A DNA stretch of 57,987 nucleotides from Enterenecus faecium (GCA_018713215.1 DVFO01000065.1:1-57987), one strand, 5' to 3'. Positions 41,755-51,147 are shown, counted from the stretch's first letter. Notes: generated from the sequence alone by a model not told the origin. Made by a program: numbers and translations.

Positions 41755-41898
41755 ACCAGGCTGGCAAGCCTGAGACTAGGCCATTTAGAAGAACAAGTCT
41801 GCCTAACGGCAGACATCTCCCCTTCTTTGAGCGTGGGAACCACGCCCATCAACCCTGCATAGACTGGGTCAAAATCTCTCATCCAGAGGTGTTGACCC

Positions 41899-43347
41899 AT
41901 GAAACTTGCCCCTTTGCTGGCCGTGCTCGGCCACTCCTGTGACCAGGATGTGGACATTTCCTCCCTCTCCTGCGACTCCCGCACCGTCACCCCCGGCGCC
42001 CTCTTCGTGGCCATCCCCGGCGAACACGCCGATGGCACCCAGTACATCCCCCAGGCCGTGGACCGGGGGGCCGCCGCTGTGGTCTCCCCAGTGTCCCTGC
42101 CCTGCTCCGTCCCCCTCTTTGTGGTGGAAGAGCCCCGGGACGCCCTGGCCCACCTGGCCGCCGCCTTTTATGGCCACCCTGCCAAGAGCCTCACCCTCAT
42201 CGGCATTACCGGCACCAAGGGCAAGACCACCACCGCCCACATGGTGCGGGACATTCTTCTAGCTGCCGGGCACACAGCCGGAATGATCGGCACCATGGGG
42301 GCGTACATAGGGCGGGAGAAGTGGGCCGACTGCCCCAACACCACCCCGGACCCCCTGCTCCTCCACCAGTTGCTGAGTGATATGGTGGCCCAGGGGTGCA
42401 CCCACGTGGTGATGGAGGTGTCCTCCCAGGCCATGAAGCACCGCCGGGTGGCGGGGCTCACCTTTGCCGCCGGGGTCTTCCTCAACCTCTCCCCCGACCA
42501 CATCGGCCCCGGAGAGCACGCCGACTACGCCGAGTACGCCGCCTGTAAGGCCTCCTTCTTCGCCCAGTGCGCCGGAGCGGTGGGCAATGGGGAGGACATG
42601 GCCTGGCCTCAGATGGCCGCCCAGCTGCCCCCAGAGGCCCCGGTGGCCACCTTCGGGTTCTCCCCCACCTGTGACGTGCAAGGGGTCACGGTGGCCCCCA
42701 TAGAGGCTCCCAGTGCCCTGGGCAGCCGCTTCACGGTGGCGGGCTGTGACACCCCCTATACCATCCCCCTCCCCGGGCGGCACCACGTCCAGGACGCCCT
42801 GGCGGCGGTGGCGGTGTGTCGCCAGCTGGGGCTGCCGGAAGAGGCCATCCGCCAGGGGCTGGAGGGAGCCGCTGTGCCCGGGCGGGCCCAGGTGTTCCCC
42901 AATGACCGGGGCATACGGGTGGTGGTGGACTACGCCCACAACGCCGCCAGCTTCCGGGCCATTTTGAGCTGCCTCCACTGCTATCCCCACGGGAACATCA
43001 TTGTGGTGTTCGGGGCCGGGGGCAACCGTCCCCCCATGCGTCGGCTGGACATGGCCCAGGTGGCGGCGGAACTGGCGGACTGTGCCATCGTCACCACCGA
43101 CAACCCCCGGTGGGAGCCGGTGGAGGACATCTGCCGCTCCATCACCCAGGCCCTGGGCCGTCAAATCCCCTGGGAGGTGATCTACGACCGGAGAGAGGCC
43201 ATTTTCCGGGCGTTAGACCTGGCCCAGCCCGGAGATATGGTGGCCCTTCTGGGCAAGGGCCACGAGGGGTACATTGAGACCTGCGGGCTGCGCCTGCCCT
43301 TCTCGGAGTGGACCGTGCTGGAGGAATACTTCCACAGACAACCCTAG
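41899..43347 (+). CDS. murE: UDP-N-acetylmuramoyl-L-alanyl-D-glutamate ligase, MurE type with DAP motif
   Basis: 482 residues. P-loop GITGTKGKTTT (102-112, Lys109), MEVSSQAMKHRRV, VDYAHNAASF, and the DNPR motif (Asp401-Arg404) that contacts meso-diaminopimelate in E. coli MurE. It adds the third residue of the peptidoglycan stem peptide. It is a single gene bounded by the repeat element and a convergent lipoprotein, not in the usual murE-mraY-murF cluster, so another MurE may exist elsewhere. AGAGGTG precedes the ATG. Confidence 0.88.
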   Translation: MKLAPLLAVLGHSCDQDVDISSLSCDSRTVTPGALFVAIPGEHADGTQYIPQAVDRGAAAVVSPVSLPCSVPLFVVEEPRDALAHLAAAFYGHPAKSLTLIGITGTKGKTTTAHMVRDILLAAGHTAGMIGTMGAYIGREKWADCPNTTPDPLLLHQLLSDMVAQGCTHVVMEVSSQAMKHRRVAGLTFAAGVFLNLSPDHIGPGEHADYAEYAACKASFFAQCAGAVGNGEDMAWPQMAAQLPPEAPVATFGFSPTCDVQGVTVAPIEAPSALGSRFTVAGCDTPYTIPLPGRHHVQDALAAVAVCRQLGLPEEAIRQGLEGAAVPGRAQVFPNDRGIRVVVDYAHNAASFRAILSCLHCYPHGNIIVVFGAGGNRPPMRRLDMAQVAAELADCAIVTTDNPRWEPVEDICRSITQALGRQIPWEVIYDRREAIFRALDLAQPGDMVALLGKGHEGYIETCGLRLPFSEWTVLEEYFHRQP

Positions 43348-43372
43348 GTGGTGTGGAAGTTTCGCAGGAAAA

Positions 43373-43405
43373 CAGCGGCGGGTGGAATTCTTCCACCCGC
43401 CGCTG
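43373..43405 (-). terminator. Terminator between convergent murE and lipoprotein gene
   Basis: A perfect 15-base-pair stem (43373-43387 with 43391-43405). On the minus strand it is followed by TTTTCC, ending the lipoprotein transcript; it may also serve murE. Confidence 0.85.
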
Positions 43406-43420
43406 CTGGTTCTCTCTGCA

Positions 43421-44134
43421 TCAATATCCAAAGTTGCTGTAGTCGATCATGGCCAGATCAATGGAGTTAAAGTCGTCCTGGGAGGGGGTCCAGATGTCCC
43501 CGTCGTCCTCAATCTGCACGGTGAAGGTCTCCGCCTCCCCGTTTCCGGTGTTGGGCAACTCCTTCTCCAACAGGTCCACGATCTTCTCGGCGTACACCGC
43601 GTCAATCTCCTGGTACTCCTCCTCGCTGAGGGCCTCCAGCTGCTCCTGGGTGGTGATGCCCCGGTCCGCCAGAATCTGCTCGAAGATTTTCTCGAAGTCG
43701 TCCGAGGTCACCTTGGTCATGATGTCAATGGGCCGGACGGTGACCTCCACGGCGTAGTTGCCGCTGTCCAGCTTGGTGGCAGCCCCCACGGTGTAGTCGC
43801 TGTGGCTGTAAATCTCCTTGTACAGCTGGGTCAAACGCTGGGTGATCTCCTCGGTGGGGTAGTCAATGAGGCCAATGCCGCTTTCAAAGAACTCCACCTC
43901 CACCTGGATGCCCTCTTCGTACCGCTCCTGGGCCTCCTCTTCGGTGAGCTCCATTTCGGTCTGATAGTCCTTGTTGAGCTTGCCCAGGTATGTCAGGTCC
44001 AAATAGCCCTGGACATAGCCCTCCATGCGGCTCTTCTCGCTGCCCAGGTTCAGGCTGATGCTGCCGCAGGCGGTGAGAGACAGGGCCAGTACCGCTGCCC
44101 CGGCCATGGCCACCCATTTCATACGCTTTTTCAT
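43421..44134 (-). CDS. DUF5105-like lipoprotein, function unknown
   Basis: About 237 residues. Lipoprotein signal with lipobox LTAC, then an acidic, mostly helical domain with repeated Glu-rich segments (VQGYLDLTYLGKLNKDY, ITQRLTQLYKEIY, IFEQILADRGITTQEQLEAL). The general pattern recalls clostridial DUF5105-type lipoproteins. I chose the ATG at 44134, with AAGGGGG upstream and the MKKR start normal for a signal peptide; an in-frame start at 44158 would add a non-hydrophobic tail. Monocistronic. Confidence 0.75.
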   Translation of the reverse strand: MKKRMKWVAMAGAAVLALSLTACGSISLNLGSEKSRMEGYVQGYLDLTYLGKLNKDYQTEMELTEEEAQERYEEGIQVEVEFFESGIGLIDYPTEEITQRLTQLYKEIYSHSDYTVGAATKLDSGNYAVEVTVRPIDIMTKVTSDDFEKIFEQILADRGITTQEQLEALSEEEYQEIDAVYAEKIVDLLEKELPNTGNGEAETFTVQIEDDGDIWTPSQDDFNSIDLAMIDYSNFGY

Positions 44135-44232
44135 GATGACGCCCCCTTTTCTTCCCAATTCTCACAGTAGAAGGCGGAGAAATCCGTCCTCTTTTTGTCA
44201 GTATAGCACAAAAGCGCCCCCTTGTACAGATG

Positions 44233-44280
44233 CAAAAAAGCCTGGGCCCACGAGAACTCGTGAGTCCAGGCTCTTTTTGT
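44233..44280 (-). terminator. Terminator of the ribosomal protein operon
   Basis: A two-part stem CCTGG/CCAGG and CACGAG/CTCGTG (44241-44271) with A-runs on one side and T-runs on the other. On the minus strand it ends in TTTTTTG, just downstream of rplQ. Confidence 0.88.
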
Positions 44281-44304
44281 TCTAATACGGTAGCCCGTAT
44301 TCCA

Positions 44305-44646
44305 TTACACCAGCTGGATGATGGCCATCTCGGCGGCGTCGCCGCGACGGGGACCCATCTTCAGCACACGGGTGTAACCGCCATTGCGGTCGGCGTACTT
44401 GGGGCCGATCTCGTCGAAGAGCTTCTTAGCCACATCCTCCTTGGTGATGTAGCTGAGCACCTGACGGTAAGAAGCCAGGTTGTTCTTCTTAGCCAGGGTG
44501 ATCATCTTCTCGGCAATGGGGGCGACCTCCTTAGCGCGGGCGTAGGTGGTCTTGATCTGACCATTCTCCAGCAGGTAGGTGGTCATGGCGCGCAGCATGG
44601 CGCGGCGCTGATCGCTGGTCTTACCCAGTTTACGGTTCTGAGCCAT
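44305..44646 (-). CDS. rplQ: Ribosomal protein bL17
   Basis: 113 residues starting MAQNRKLGKTSDQRRAML. It binds 23S rRNA near the exit tunnel. Last gene of the alpha operon in the usual order after rpoA. Start at 44646 fits the family; an upstream in-frame start at 44688 would add a poor leader. Confidence 0.98.
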   Translation of the reverse strand: MAQNRKLGKTSDQRRAMLRAMTTYLLENGQIKTTYARAKEVAPIAEKMITLAKKNNLASYRQVLSYITKEDVAKKLFDEIGPKYADRNGGYTRVLKMGPRRGDAAEMAIIQLV

Positions 44647-44809
44647 TTTTAACACTCCTCCGACCTCGCGTTGCGAGATCTCATTCAAATTCGTTCTGGC
44701 ACCCGAAAAGGGACACCGCTAGGGTGTGGGTGAGGAGGAACGTTACATACCCTCTACCCTGCCTCCAGTGGGCCCCCGTGGATTTCTCCACGGGGAATCC
44801 TCACATTTT

Positions 44810-45757
44810 TTAGTTTTCCTCGCTGGCCAGGGAGAGACCCATCATGGCCAGCTTGTTGATGACCTCTTCCAGGGACTTGCGGCCCAGGTTCCGCACCTTC
44901 ATCATCTCGTCCTCGGTCTTGGAGATCAAGTCCTCCACGGTGTTGATGTTGGCGCGCTTGAGGCAGTTGAAGGAACGGACGGACAGGTCCAGCTCCTCGA
45001 TGGTCAGCTCCAGCACCTTATCGCGCTGGGTCTCAGCCTTCTCCACCACGGTGGACTTGGAGCCCATGGTCTCAGAGAGATCGGTGAAGAGGGTGAAGTG
45101 GTCCAGCAGGATGCGGGCGCCCAGGGACACGGCGTCCCGGGCGGAGATGGTGCCGTTGGTCCAGACCTCCAGGGTCAGCTTGTCGTAGTCGGTGGCGTCT
45201 CCCACGCGGGTGTTCTCCACGGTGTAGTTGACCTTGCGCACAGGGGTGTACACAGAGTCCACGGGAATGACGCCGATGACCGTCTGAGCGTTCTTGTTCC
45301 GGTCGGCGGTGACGTAGCCACGGCCCTGGGACAAGGTCAGCTCCATGTTCAGAGTGGCATCGGGGCCCAGAGTGGCGATGTGATGCTCAGGGTTGAGAAT
45401 CTCCACATCGCTGTCGGCCTTGATGTCACCAGCCGTCACGACCCCCTCACCGGAGGCCTCGATATAGACGGTTTTGACCCCTTCGCTGTACAGCTTGGCA
45501 ATGATGCCCTTGATGTTCAGAACGATCTGGGTCACGTCCTCCTTCACCCCGGGGATGGTGGAGAACTCGTGCTGGACGCCGGCGATTTTCACCGTGGTCA
45601 CTGCGGTGCCGGGCAGAGAGGACAGAAGGATGCGGCGCAGGGAGTTGCCAATGGTGGTGCCGTAGCCCCGCTCCAGAGGCTCTACGACATACTTGCCGTA
45701 GGTCTCCTCACCCACGTTTTCGATGCACTCAATGCGCGGCTTCTGAATTTCTACCAT
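44810..45757 (-). CDS. rpoA: RNA polymerase alpha subunit
   Basis: 315 residues. N-terminal assembly domain (VEPLERGYGTTIGNSLRRILLSSLPG), then a linker and the C-terminal domain that contacts UP elements and activators (LDLSVRSFNCLKRANINTVEDL, VRNLGRKSLEEV). It starts transcription complex assembly. It stands in the usual place between rpsD and rplQ. Confidence 0.99.
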   Translation of the reverse strand: MVEIQKPRIECIENVGEETYGKYVVEPLERGYGTTIGNSLRRILLSSLPGTAVTTVKIAGVQHEFSTIPGVKEDVTQIVLNIKGIIAKLYSEGVKTVYIEASGEGVVTAGDIKADSDVEILNPEHHIATLGPDATLNMELTLSQGRGYVTADRNKNAQTVIGVIPVDSVYTPVRKVNYTVENTRVGDATDYDKLTLEVWTNGTISARDAVSLGARILLDHFTLFTDLSETMGSKSTVVEKAETQRDKVLELTIEELDLSVRSFNCLKRANINTVEDLISKTEDEMMKVRNLGRKSLEEVINKLAMMGLSLASEEN

Positions 45758-45830
45758 ATCGTGAATACCCTCCTTTTACTGTGGCGTAGCTTCCAAAACG
45801 GTTGCGAACTGCTTGAGTTGAGGGTGACGA

Positions 45831-46430
45831 TTACTTGGAGTACAACTCCACGATCAGGTTGACAGCGACCTCGAAGTCGATATCCTCACGGGTGGGCATG
45901 GCCACGACCTTGCCCTGGAGCGGAGCGTTCTTGGTCTTCTCCAGCCAAGCGGGAGCGGCCACGAACTTATCCTCCTCCACCAGCTTCTTGAACTTGGCGG
46001 AAGAACGGCTCTTCTCGCACACGGCGATCTCCTCGCCCACCTTCACCAGGTAGGAGGGGATGTTCACGCGCTTGCCGCCCACGGTAAAGTGGCCGTGGTT
46101 GACCAGCTGACGGGCCTCGCGGCGGGTGCTGGCCAGACCCAGACGGTACACCACGTTGTCCAGGCGGCGCTCCAGCAGGGTCATCAGCTCGTCGCCGGTG
46201 TTGCCCTTCATGCGGGCGGCCTTCTCGTAGTAGGAACGGAACTGCTTCTCCAGCACGCCGTAGATGAACTTCACCTTCTGCTTCTCAGTCAGCTGCAGAG
46301 CATACTCGCTCTTCTTGCTGCGGCGCTGGGGGCCGGGGTTCCGGTTGGACTCCTTATTCACGCCCATGGTGGCGGGAGAGATGCCCAGGGTTCTGCAACG
46401 CTTCAGATAGGGCTGCATATTCTTAGCCAT
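45831..46430 (-). CDS. rpsD: Ribosomal protein uS4
   Basis: 199 residues with the S4 RNA-binding fold (RLDNVVYRLGLASTRREARQLV and HGHFTVGGKRVNIPSY). It is a primary 16S rRNA binder and often the regulator of its operon in other bacteria. There is no CxxC zinc knuckle at the N-terminus, so it is the zinc-free form. Confidence 0.99.
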   Translation of the reverse strand: MAKNMQPYLKRCRTLGISPATMGVNKESNRNPGPQRRSKKSEYALQLTEKQKVKFIYGVLEKQFRSYYEKAARMKGNTGDELMTLLERRLDNVVYRLGLASTRREARQLVNHGHFTVGGKRVNIPSYLVKVGEEIAVCEKSRSSAKFKKLVEEDKFVAAPAWLEKTKNAPLQGKVVAMPTREDIDFEVAVNLIVELYSK

Positions 46431-46451
46431 ATTGCTTTTCCTCCTTCCAGA

Positions 46452-46847
46452 TTACACGCGGCGGCGCTTGGGGGGACGGCAGCCGTTGTGGGGCACGGGG
46501 GTCACGTCCTTGATCAGGGTGACTTCCAGGCCCACGGCCTGCAGAGCCCGGATGGCGGCCTCACGGCCCTGGCCGGGACCCTTGACGTACACCTCAACGC
46601 TCTTGAGGCCGCACTGCTCGATGGCAGCGTTGGCGGCAGTCTCAGCAGCGGTCTGGGCGGCGAAGGGGGTGGACTTACGAGAGCCACGGAAGCCCATCTC
46701 GCCGGAGGAAGCCCAGGACAGGGCGTTGCCCTGCATGTCGGTCACAGTAACCATGGTGTTGTTGAAGGAGGAACGGATGTGCACCTGACCCTTCTCCACG
46801 TTCTTGCGCTCACGACGGCGCTTGATCACTTTCTTAGCAGTAGCCAT
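46452..46847 (-). CDS. rpsK: Ribosomal protein uS11
   Basis: 131 residues. The S11 pattern is clear: GQVHIRSSFNNTMVTVTDMQGN, SSGEMGFRGSRKSTPFAAQ and the C-terminal PHNGCRPPKRRRV. It forms the platform of the small subunit. AGGAGG lies upstream. Confidence 0.99.
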   Translation of the reverse strand: MATAKKVIKRRRERKNVEKGQVHIRSSFNNTMVTVTDMQGNALSWASSGEMGFRGSRKSTPFAAQTAAETAANAAIEQCGLKSVEVYVKGPGQGREAAIRALQAVGLEVTLIKDVTPVPHNGCRPPKRRRV

Positions 46848-46862
46848 GTGTCTAATCCCTCC

Positions 46863-47231
46863 TTACTTCTTCTTGTTAGCCACGGTGCGCTTGGGACCCT
46901 TGCGGGTACGAGCGTTGGTCTTGGAACGCTGGCCGCGGACGGGCAAGCCCTTGCGGTGACGGACACCACGGTAGCAGCCGATCTCGGTCAGACGCTTGAT
47001 GTCCATAGCCACATTACGGCGCAGGTCGCCCTCCACCACGTAGTCGTGGCTGATGATCTCACGCAGCTTGGCCTCATCGGCGTCGGTGAGGTCCTTCACG
47101 CGGGTATCAGGGTTAATGCCAGCCTTCTCCAGAATCTTGGTAGCGCTGGTACGGCCAATGCCGTAGATATAGGTGAGTCCGATCTCGACTCGCTTCTCCT
47201 TAGGCAGATCAATGCCTGCAATACGTGCCAT
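46863..47231 (-). CDS. rpsM: Ribosomal protein uS13
   Basis: 122 residues beginning MARIAGIDLPKEKRVEIGL and ending in the basic tail typical of S13 (GQRSKTNARTRKGPKRTV). It sits in the head of the small subunit and contacts the P-site tRNA through that tail. Confidence 0.99.
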   Translation of the reverse strand: MARIAGIDLPKEKRVEIGLTYIYGIGRTSATKILEKAGINPDTRVKDLTDADEAKLREIISHDYVVEGDLRRNVAMDIKRLTEIGCYRGVRHRKGLPVRGQRSKTNARTRKGPKRTVANKKK

Positions 47232-47249
47232 ATTCTCCTTGCCCCTCCT

Positions 47250-47363
47250 TTAACCTTGTCTCTGCTTGTGCTTGGGGTTTTCACAAATGACCATTACTTT
47301 GCCCTTGCGCTTGATGATCTTGCACTTCTCGCACATGGGCTTGACAGACGGTCTTACTTTCAT
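47250..47363 (-). CDS. rpmJ: Ribosomal protein bL36
   Basis: 37 residues, found by reading the minus strand between rpsM and infA. It starts MKVRPSVKPMCEKCKIIKRK, with the zinc ligands Cys, Cys, Cys and His (CEKC, then C...H), so it is the zinc-binding form. A strong AGGAGGTTAACC precedes the ATG. Confidence 0.97.
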   Translation of the reverse strand: MKVRPSVKPMCEKCKIIKRKGKVMVICENPKHKQRQG

Positions 47364-47444
47364 ATCGGTTAACCTCCTGTTAATGCCTGATGGCCCCGAG
47401 TTGGGCGGAGGCAAGGCCCCGGCCCTTCTCGGTCGTGTTATCTC

Positions 47445-47663
47445 TTACTTGCTTCGCCAGGTGATGCGACCCCTGGTCAGGTCGTAGGGCGACATCTGTA
47501 CGGTGACCTTGTCGCCGGGCAGGATGCGGATGAAGTTCATGCGCAGCTTGCCGGAAATGTGGGCCAGGATGATGTGTCCGTTCCCGATGTCCACATTGAA
47601 AGTCGTATTGGGCAGGGCCTCGGTGACGACGCCCTCCAGCTCGATCATATCGTCCTTCGCCAA
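47445..47663 (-). CDS. infA: Translation initiation factor IF-1 (TTG start)
   Basis: 72 residues, the standard length, reading LAKDDMIELEGVVTEALPN with an OB fold (HISGKLRMNFIRILPGDKV). The start must be TTG at 47663: GGAGGT lies seven bases upstream, and the next in-frame ATG (MIELEG) would remove the conserved AKDD. Longer readings upstream use the KOW gene's bases in another frame. Confidence 0.95.
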   Translation of the reverse strand: MAKDDMIELEGVVTEALPNTTFNVDIGNGHIILAHISGKLRMNFIRILPGDKVTVQMSPYDLTRGRITWRSK

Positions 47664-47667
47664 AGCT

Positions 47668-47940
47668 TCATACCTCCATTTCGTCCCGGATGGCCGCCAA
47701 CGCCGCCCGCAGCTCGCGGTTGCGGACAGGTTCGCCGGCCCGGACTTTTTCGATGGTTGGGTGGTGGAACTCTCCCACGCACTGAACGTGCTTGACGTTC
47801 TTGCGCTTGGGGTTCTCCACCCGCCGCCGCTTCCCATCTGCCAGCAGCACGAAGCTGCCATCTAAGGCCAGGACACAGAACAGCTGGTCCTTGTCGTGGC
47901 CGCTGAGGGAGCGCACGATTTGGGCTTGTTGGAAACTCAT
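47668..47940 (-). CDS. KOW-domain RNA-binding protein
   Basis: 90 residues with a KOW-type start (GQIVRSLSGHDKDQ-like: QIVRSLSGHDKDQLFCVLAL) and a basic stretch GKRRRVENPKRKNVKHVQ. This L14e-like family is regularly encoded between map and infA in Clostridia. It probably binds ribosomal RNA or mRNA; its exact role is not established. It ends four bases before the IF-1 start. Confidence 0.9.
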   Translation of the reverse strand: MSFQQAQIVRSLSGHDKDQLFCVLALDGSFVLLADGKRRRVENPKRKNVKHVQCVGEFHHPTIEKVRAGEPVRNRELRAALAAIRDEMEV

Positions 47941-47941
47941 G

Positions 47942-48706
47942 TCACATCTCTCCGCATTGGGTGAGAATCTCGACCTCTCCGTCGGTGATGAGTACGGTGT
48001 TTTCGTAATGGGCCGCCAGAGAGCCGTCCACCGTCACGGTGGTCCAGCCGTCCTTGAGCACCTTTACCTGCCAGTCACCGGCACACACCATGGGCTCCAC
48101 GGCAATGGTCATGCCAGGTTGGAGCCGGGGGCCGTGGCCAGCGGGACCGTAGTTGGGCACCTCGGGGGCCTCGTGGAGTTTCGCGCCCACACCGTGGCCA
48201 ACGAAGTCGCGAACGACCGAGTAGCCGAAGCTCTCCACATACTTCTGAACGGCATGGGAGATGTCAGACACTCGTTGGCCGGCCTTGGCGTGCTTCATGC
48301 CCTCCCAGAAGCTCTGCTGGGTGACCTCGATGAGGCGCTGAGCCTCTTCGGAGATCTTCCCGCAGGGATAGGTGGCAGCACAGTCGCCGTGGAAACCATC
48401 GATGCAGGCACCCACGTCTACGCTGACGATGTCACCCTCCTTCAGCACCACCTTCTTGGAGGGGATGCCGTGGATGACCACGTCGTTGACCGAGATGCAG
48501 GCAGATCCGGAGAATCCGCCGTAGCCCAGGAAGGAAGGTTTCGCTCCCTGGCTCTCGATGAACTTGCGTACCGCGGTATCAATGTCTAAGGTCGTCACGC
48601 CGGGGGCCACCAGGCGCCCGGCCAGCTCTCTGGCCTGGGCGGCGATGCGGCCCGCGCGGCGCATTGCGTCCAGCTCTCTGGACGACTTGAGCGTAATCAG
48701 CTCCAT
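47942..48706 (-). CDS. map: Methionine aminopeptidase, type I
   Basis: 254 residues. The metal-binding residues of the pita-bread fold are all present: the Asp pair (VDVGACIDGFHGD), the His in VGHGVGAKLHE, and the Glu residues in VEPM and GEVEIL. It removes N-terminal methionine from new proteins. It lies in the usual adk-map-infA order with very short spacers. Confidence 0.98.
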   Translation of the reverse strand: MELITLKSSRELDAMRRAGRIAAQARELAGRLVAPGVTTLDIDTAVRKFIESQGAKPSFLGYGGFSGSACISVNDVVIHGIPSKKVVLKEGDIVSVDVGACIDGFHGDCAATYPCGKISEEAQRLIEVTQQSFWEGMKHAKAGQRVSDISHAVQKYVESFGYSVVRDFVGHGVGAKLHEAPEVPNYGPAGHGPRLQPGMTIAVEPMVCAGDWQVKVLKDGWTTVTVDGSLAAHYENTVLITDGEVEILTQCGEM

Positions 48707-48709
48707 CGT

Positions 48710-49342
48710 TTAGATCCCCAGAGCCTTCTCGATGACCTCAGTGGTGGCCTCGATGCTGGACTGATTGTCCACAGAGCAGAGCAGATTCCGCTCAGCATAG
48801 AACGCCTTGAGAGGCTCGGTCTCGGCATGATAGACCTCCAGGCGGTGCTGGACGGTCTCGGGCTTGTCGTCGTCCCGCAGCTCCAGGGTGCCGCCGCACT
48901 TGTCGCACACGCCCTCCACCTGGGAAGGAGCGTTGACCACGTGGTAGGTGGCGCCGCAGGAAGCGCAGAAGCGGCGGCCGCTCATGCGCTTCTTGATCTC
49001 CTCGTCGGAGATCTCGATGGACAGGACGTGGTCGAACACCACGCCGGCCTGCTCCAGAGCCTCAGCCTGGGCGATGGTGCGGGGCACGCCGTCCAGAATG
49101 TAACCCTTAGAGCAGTCATCTTGGGCCAAGCGCTCAGCCACGATGCCGATGATGACCTGGTCGGGGACCAGCTTACCGGCGTCCATGTAGCTCTTAGCCT
49201 CCAATCCCACGGGGGTGCCGTTCTTCACGGCAGAGCGCAGGATGTTACCAGTGGAAATGGTGGGGATACCCAGCTTCTCGCTCAAGATAGCGGCCTGAGT
49301 ACCCTTACCGGCGCCAGGGGCGCCCAGCATAATCAGCTTCAT
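48710..49342 (-). CDS. adk: Adenylate kinase
   Basis: 210 residues. P-loop GAPGAGKGTQ; GYILDGVPRT (Val for the usual Phe); and a LID domain with four Cys (CASC, CDKC), so it binds structural zinc as in other Firmicutes. It makes ADP from AMP and ATP. I chose the ATG at 49342 (MKLIMLGAPG), with AAGGTGA upstream. Confidence 0.98.
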   Translation of the reverse strand: MKLIMLGAPGAGKGTQAAILSEKLGIPTISTGNILRSAVKNGTPVGLEAKSYMDAGKLVPDQVIIGIVAERLAQDDCSKGYILDGVPRTIAQAEALEQAGVVFDHVLSIEISDEEIKKRMSGRRFCASCGATYHVVNAPSQVEGVCDKCGGTLELRDDDKPETVQHRLEVYHAETEPLKAFYAERNLLCSVDNQSSIEATTEVIEKALGI

Positions 49343-49360
49343 CTCGTTCACCTTCTCCAA

Positions 49361-50692
49361 TTACTCCAGGAAACCCTTGTAGTGACGCATCATCAGCTGA
49401 GCCTCCAGAACCTTCACGGTCTCCAGGGCGACGCCCACCACGATGATGATGGAAGTACCGCCGATGGCCAGGCTGTTGCCAGCGGAGCTGCCAAAGGCCA
49501 GCATGATGTTACCGGTGATGGCGGGCAGCAGGGCTACCACAGCCAGGTAGATGGCGCCGAACATGGTCAGGCGATTGATGACGCGGGCCAGGAAGTCAGC
49601 GGTGGGCTTGCCGGGACGGAAGCCGGGCACGAAGCCGCCGTTCTTCTTGAGGTTGTTGGCGATCTCCACGGGGTTGAACTGAATGGTGTTGTAGAAGTAG
49701 CTGAACACGATGATCAGCAGGAAGTACACCACGCAATAGATCAGGCCGTTGGAGTCAAACACCTTCAGGAAGGTGTTCCAGCCAGAGCCCTCGGTCTGAG
49801 CAGAGGGCACGAACATGCCGATGGTGGCGGGGATGGAGGCGATGGCCTGAGCGAAGATGATGGGCATGACGCCGGACATATTCACCTTGATGGGAATATG
49901 GCTGGACTGACCGCCGTACATCTTGCGACCCACCACGCGCTTGGCGTACTGCACGGGCACGCGGCGCTCGGAGTTGGTGATGAACACAATGAACACCACC
50001 AGCAGCAGAATACCCACCAAAATCAGGGGGATGAACGCGGGGTGCAGGGAGGCGGTGGTGGTGCTGGTGGAGCCGGAGGCCCACACGCGCACGCCGTTGA
50101 TCATGGAGGAGACCATGTGGGGTCCCCGGGCAATGATACCGCCGAACAGGATGATGGAAATACCATTGCCCACACCGAACTCGGTGATCTGCTCGCCCAG
50201 CCACATCAGGAAGGCGGAACCAGCAGTGAAGGCAAAGATGATAACGAAAGCGGGCCACAGGCCGTCAGCCACCAGTCCGTAGTAGCTGATGAGCTTGTAG
50301 TAGCCAAAGGCCTGAAGCAGGGCGATGGCCACAGTGGCGTAGCGAGTGATAGCGGCGATCTTCTTCTTGCCCTCCTCGCCCTCGTCCCGAGCCATCTTCT
50401 CCAGAGCGGGGATGGCGATGGTCAGCAGCTGCACAATGATGGAGCTGTTGATATAGGGCTGGATGGACAGAGCAAAGACGGTAGCCTGAGCAAAGGCGTC
50501 GCCGCTCATGACATTGAGCAGACCAAAGATACTGGAAGACTGAGAGGCCATATAGGTCTTCAGAGATTCGGTATCAATGAAGGGAACGGGGATGGCAGAA
50601 CCAACCCGGAAAATCAGCAGAGCAAAGATGGTAAACAGCAGCTTGTTGCGCAGCTCTTGCACCTTCCAGGCACTACGGATGGTCTGAATCAT
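49361..50692 (-). CDS. secY: Protein translocase subunit SecY
   Basis: 443 residues with ten membrane helices. Familiar segments are IPVPFIDTESL, SSSIFGLLNVMSGDAF and YNTIQFNPVEIANNLKKNGGFVPGFRPGKPT. It forms the channel of the Sec system, which the many signal-peptide proteins in this window depend on. Confidence 0.99.
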   Translation of the reverse strand: MIQTIRSAWKVQELRNKLLFTIFALLIFRVGSAIPVPFIDTESLKTYMASQSSSIFGLLNVMSGDAFAQATVFALSIQPYINSSIIVQLLTIAIPALEKMARDEGEEGKKKIAAITRYATVAIALLQAFGYYKLISYYGLVADGLWPAFVIIFAFTAGSAFLMWLGEQITEFGVGNGISIILFGGIIARGPHMVSSMINGVRVWASGSTSTTTASLHPAFIPLILVGILLLVVFIVFITNSERRVPVQYAKRVVGRKMYGGQSSHIPIKVNMSGVMPIIFAQAIASIPATIGMFVPSAQTEGSGWNTFLKVFDSNGLIYCVVYFLLIIVFSYFYNTIQFNPVEIANNLKKNGGFVPGFRPGKPTADFLARVINRLTMFGAIYLAVVALLPAITGNIMLAFGSSAGNSLAIGGTSIIIVVGVALETVKVLEAQLMMRHYKGFLE

Positions 50693-50693
50693 G

Positions 50694-51134
50694 TCAGATC
50701 ACCTCCGCTGTACCGCCTGCCTTTTCGATCTTCTCTTTCGCGGAGGCGGAGAAAGCGGAAGCACGCACGGTGAGCTTCTTGGTGATCTCGCCGTTGCCCA
50801 GCACCTTAACGCCGTACTCGCACTTGGAGAGGATGCCCTGCTCCAGCAGGTCGCAGACATTGACGGTGGCGCCATCCTCGAACTTGTTCAGAGCGGAGAC
50901 ATTGATGGTCTCCAGACGCTTGGCAAAAATGTTGTTAAAACCGCGCTTGGGCAGACGACGAGCCAGAGGCATCTGGCCGCCCTCGAAGCCCACACGGACA
51001 CCGCCGCCGGAACGAGCCCACTGACCCTTGTGTCCACGGCCGGCAGTCTTGCCGTTACCGGAACCGGGGCCGCGGCCCTTGCGCTTGCCCACCTGAGTGG
51101 AACCAGCGGCGGGAGAGAGAGTATGCAGATTCAT
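50694..51134 (-). CDS. rplO: Ribosomal protein uL15
   Basis: 146 residues starting MNLHTLSPAAGSTQVGKRKG, with the Gly-rich basic N-terminal region typical of L15. Start at 51134 has AGGAGGTG upstream; longer readings are not credible. It ends one base before secY. Confidence 0.98.
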   Translation of the reverse strand: MNLHTLSPAAGSTQVGKRKGRGPGSGNGKTAGRGHKGQWARSGGGVRVGFEGGQMPLARRLPKRGFNNIFAKRLETINVSALNKFEDGATVNVCDLLEQGILSKCEYGVKVLGNGEITKKLTVRASAFSASAKEKIEKAGGTAEVI

Positions 51135-51147
51135 GTTGGGCACCTCC

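Noticed and set aside
47668..47861. Longer start for IF-1 (138 residues)
   Set aside because: The upstream part is another frame of the KOW gene; the TTG at 47663 gives the exact family length and a good ribosome binding site.
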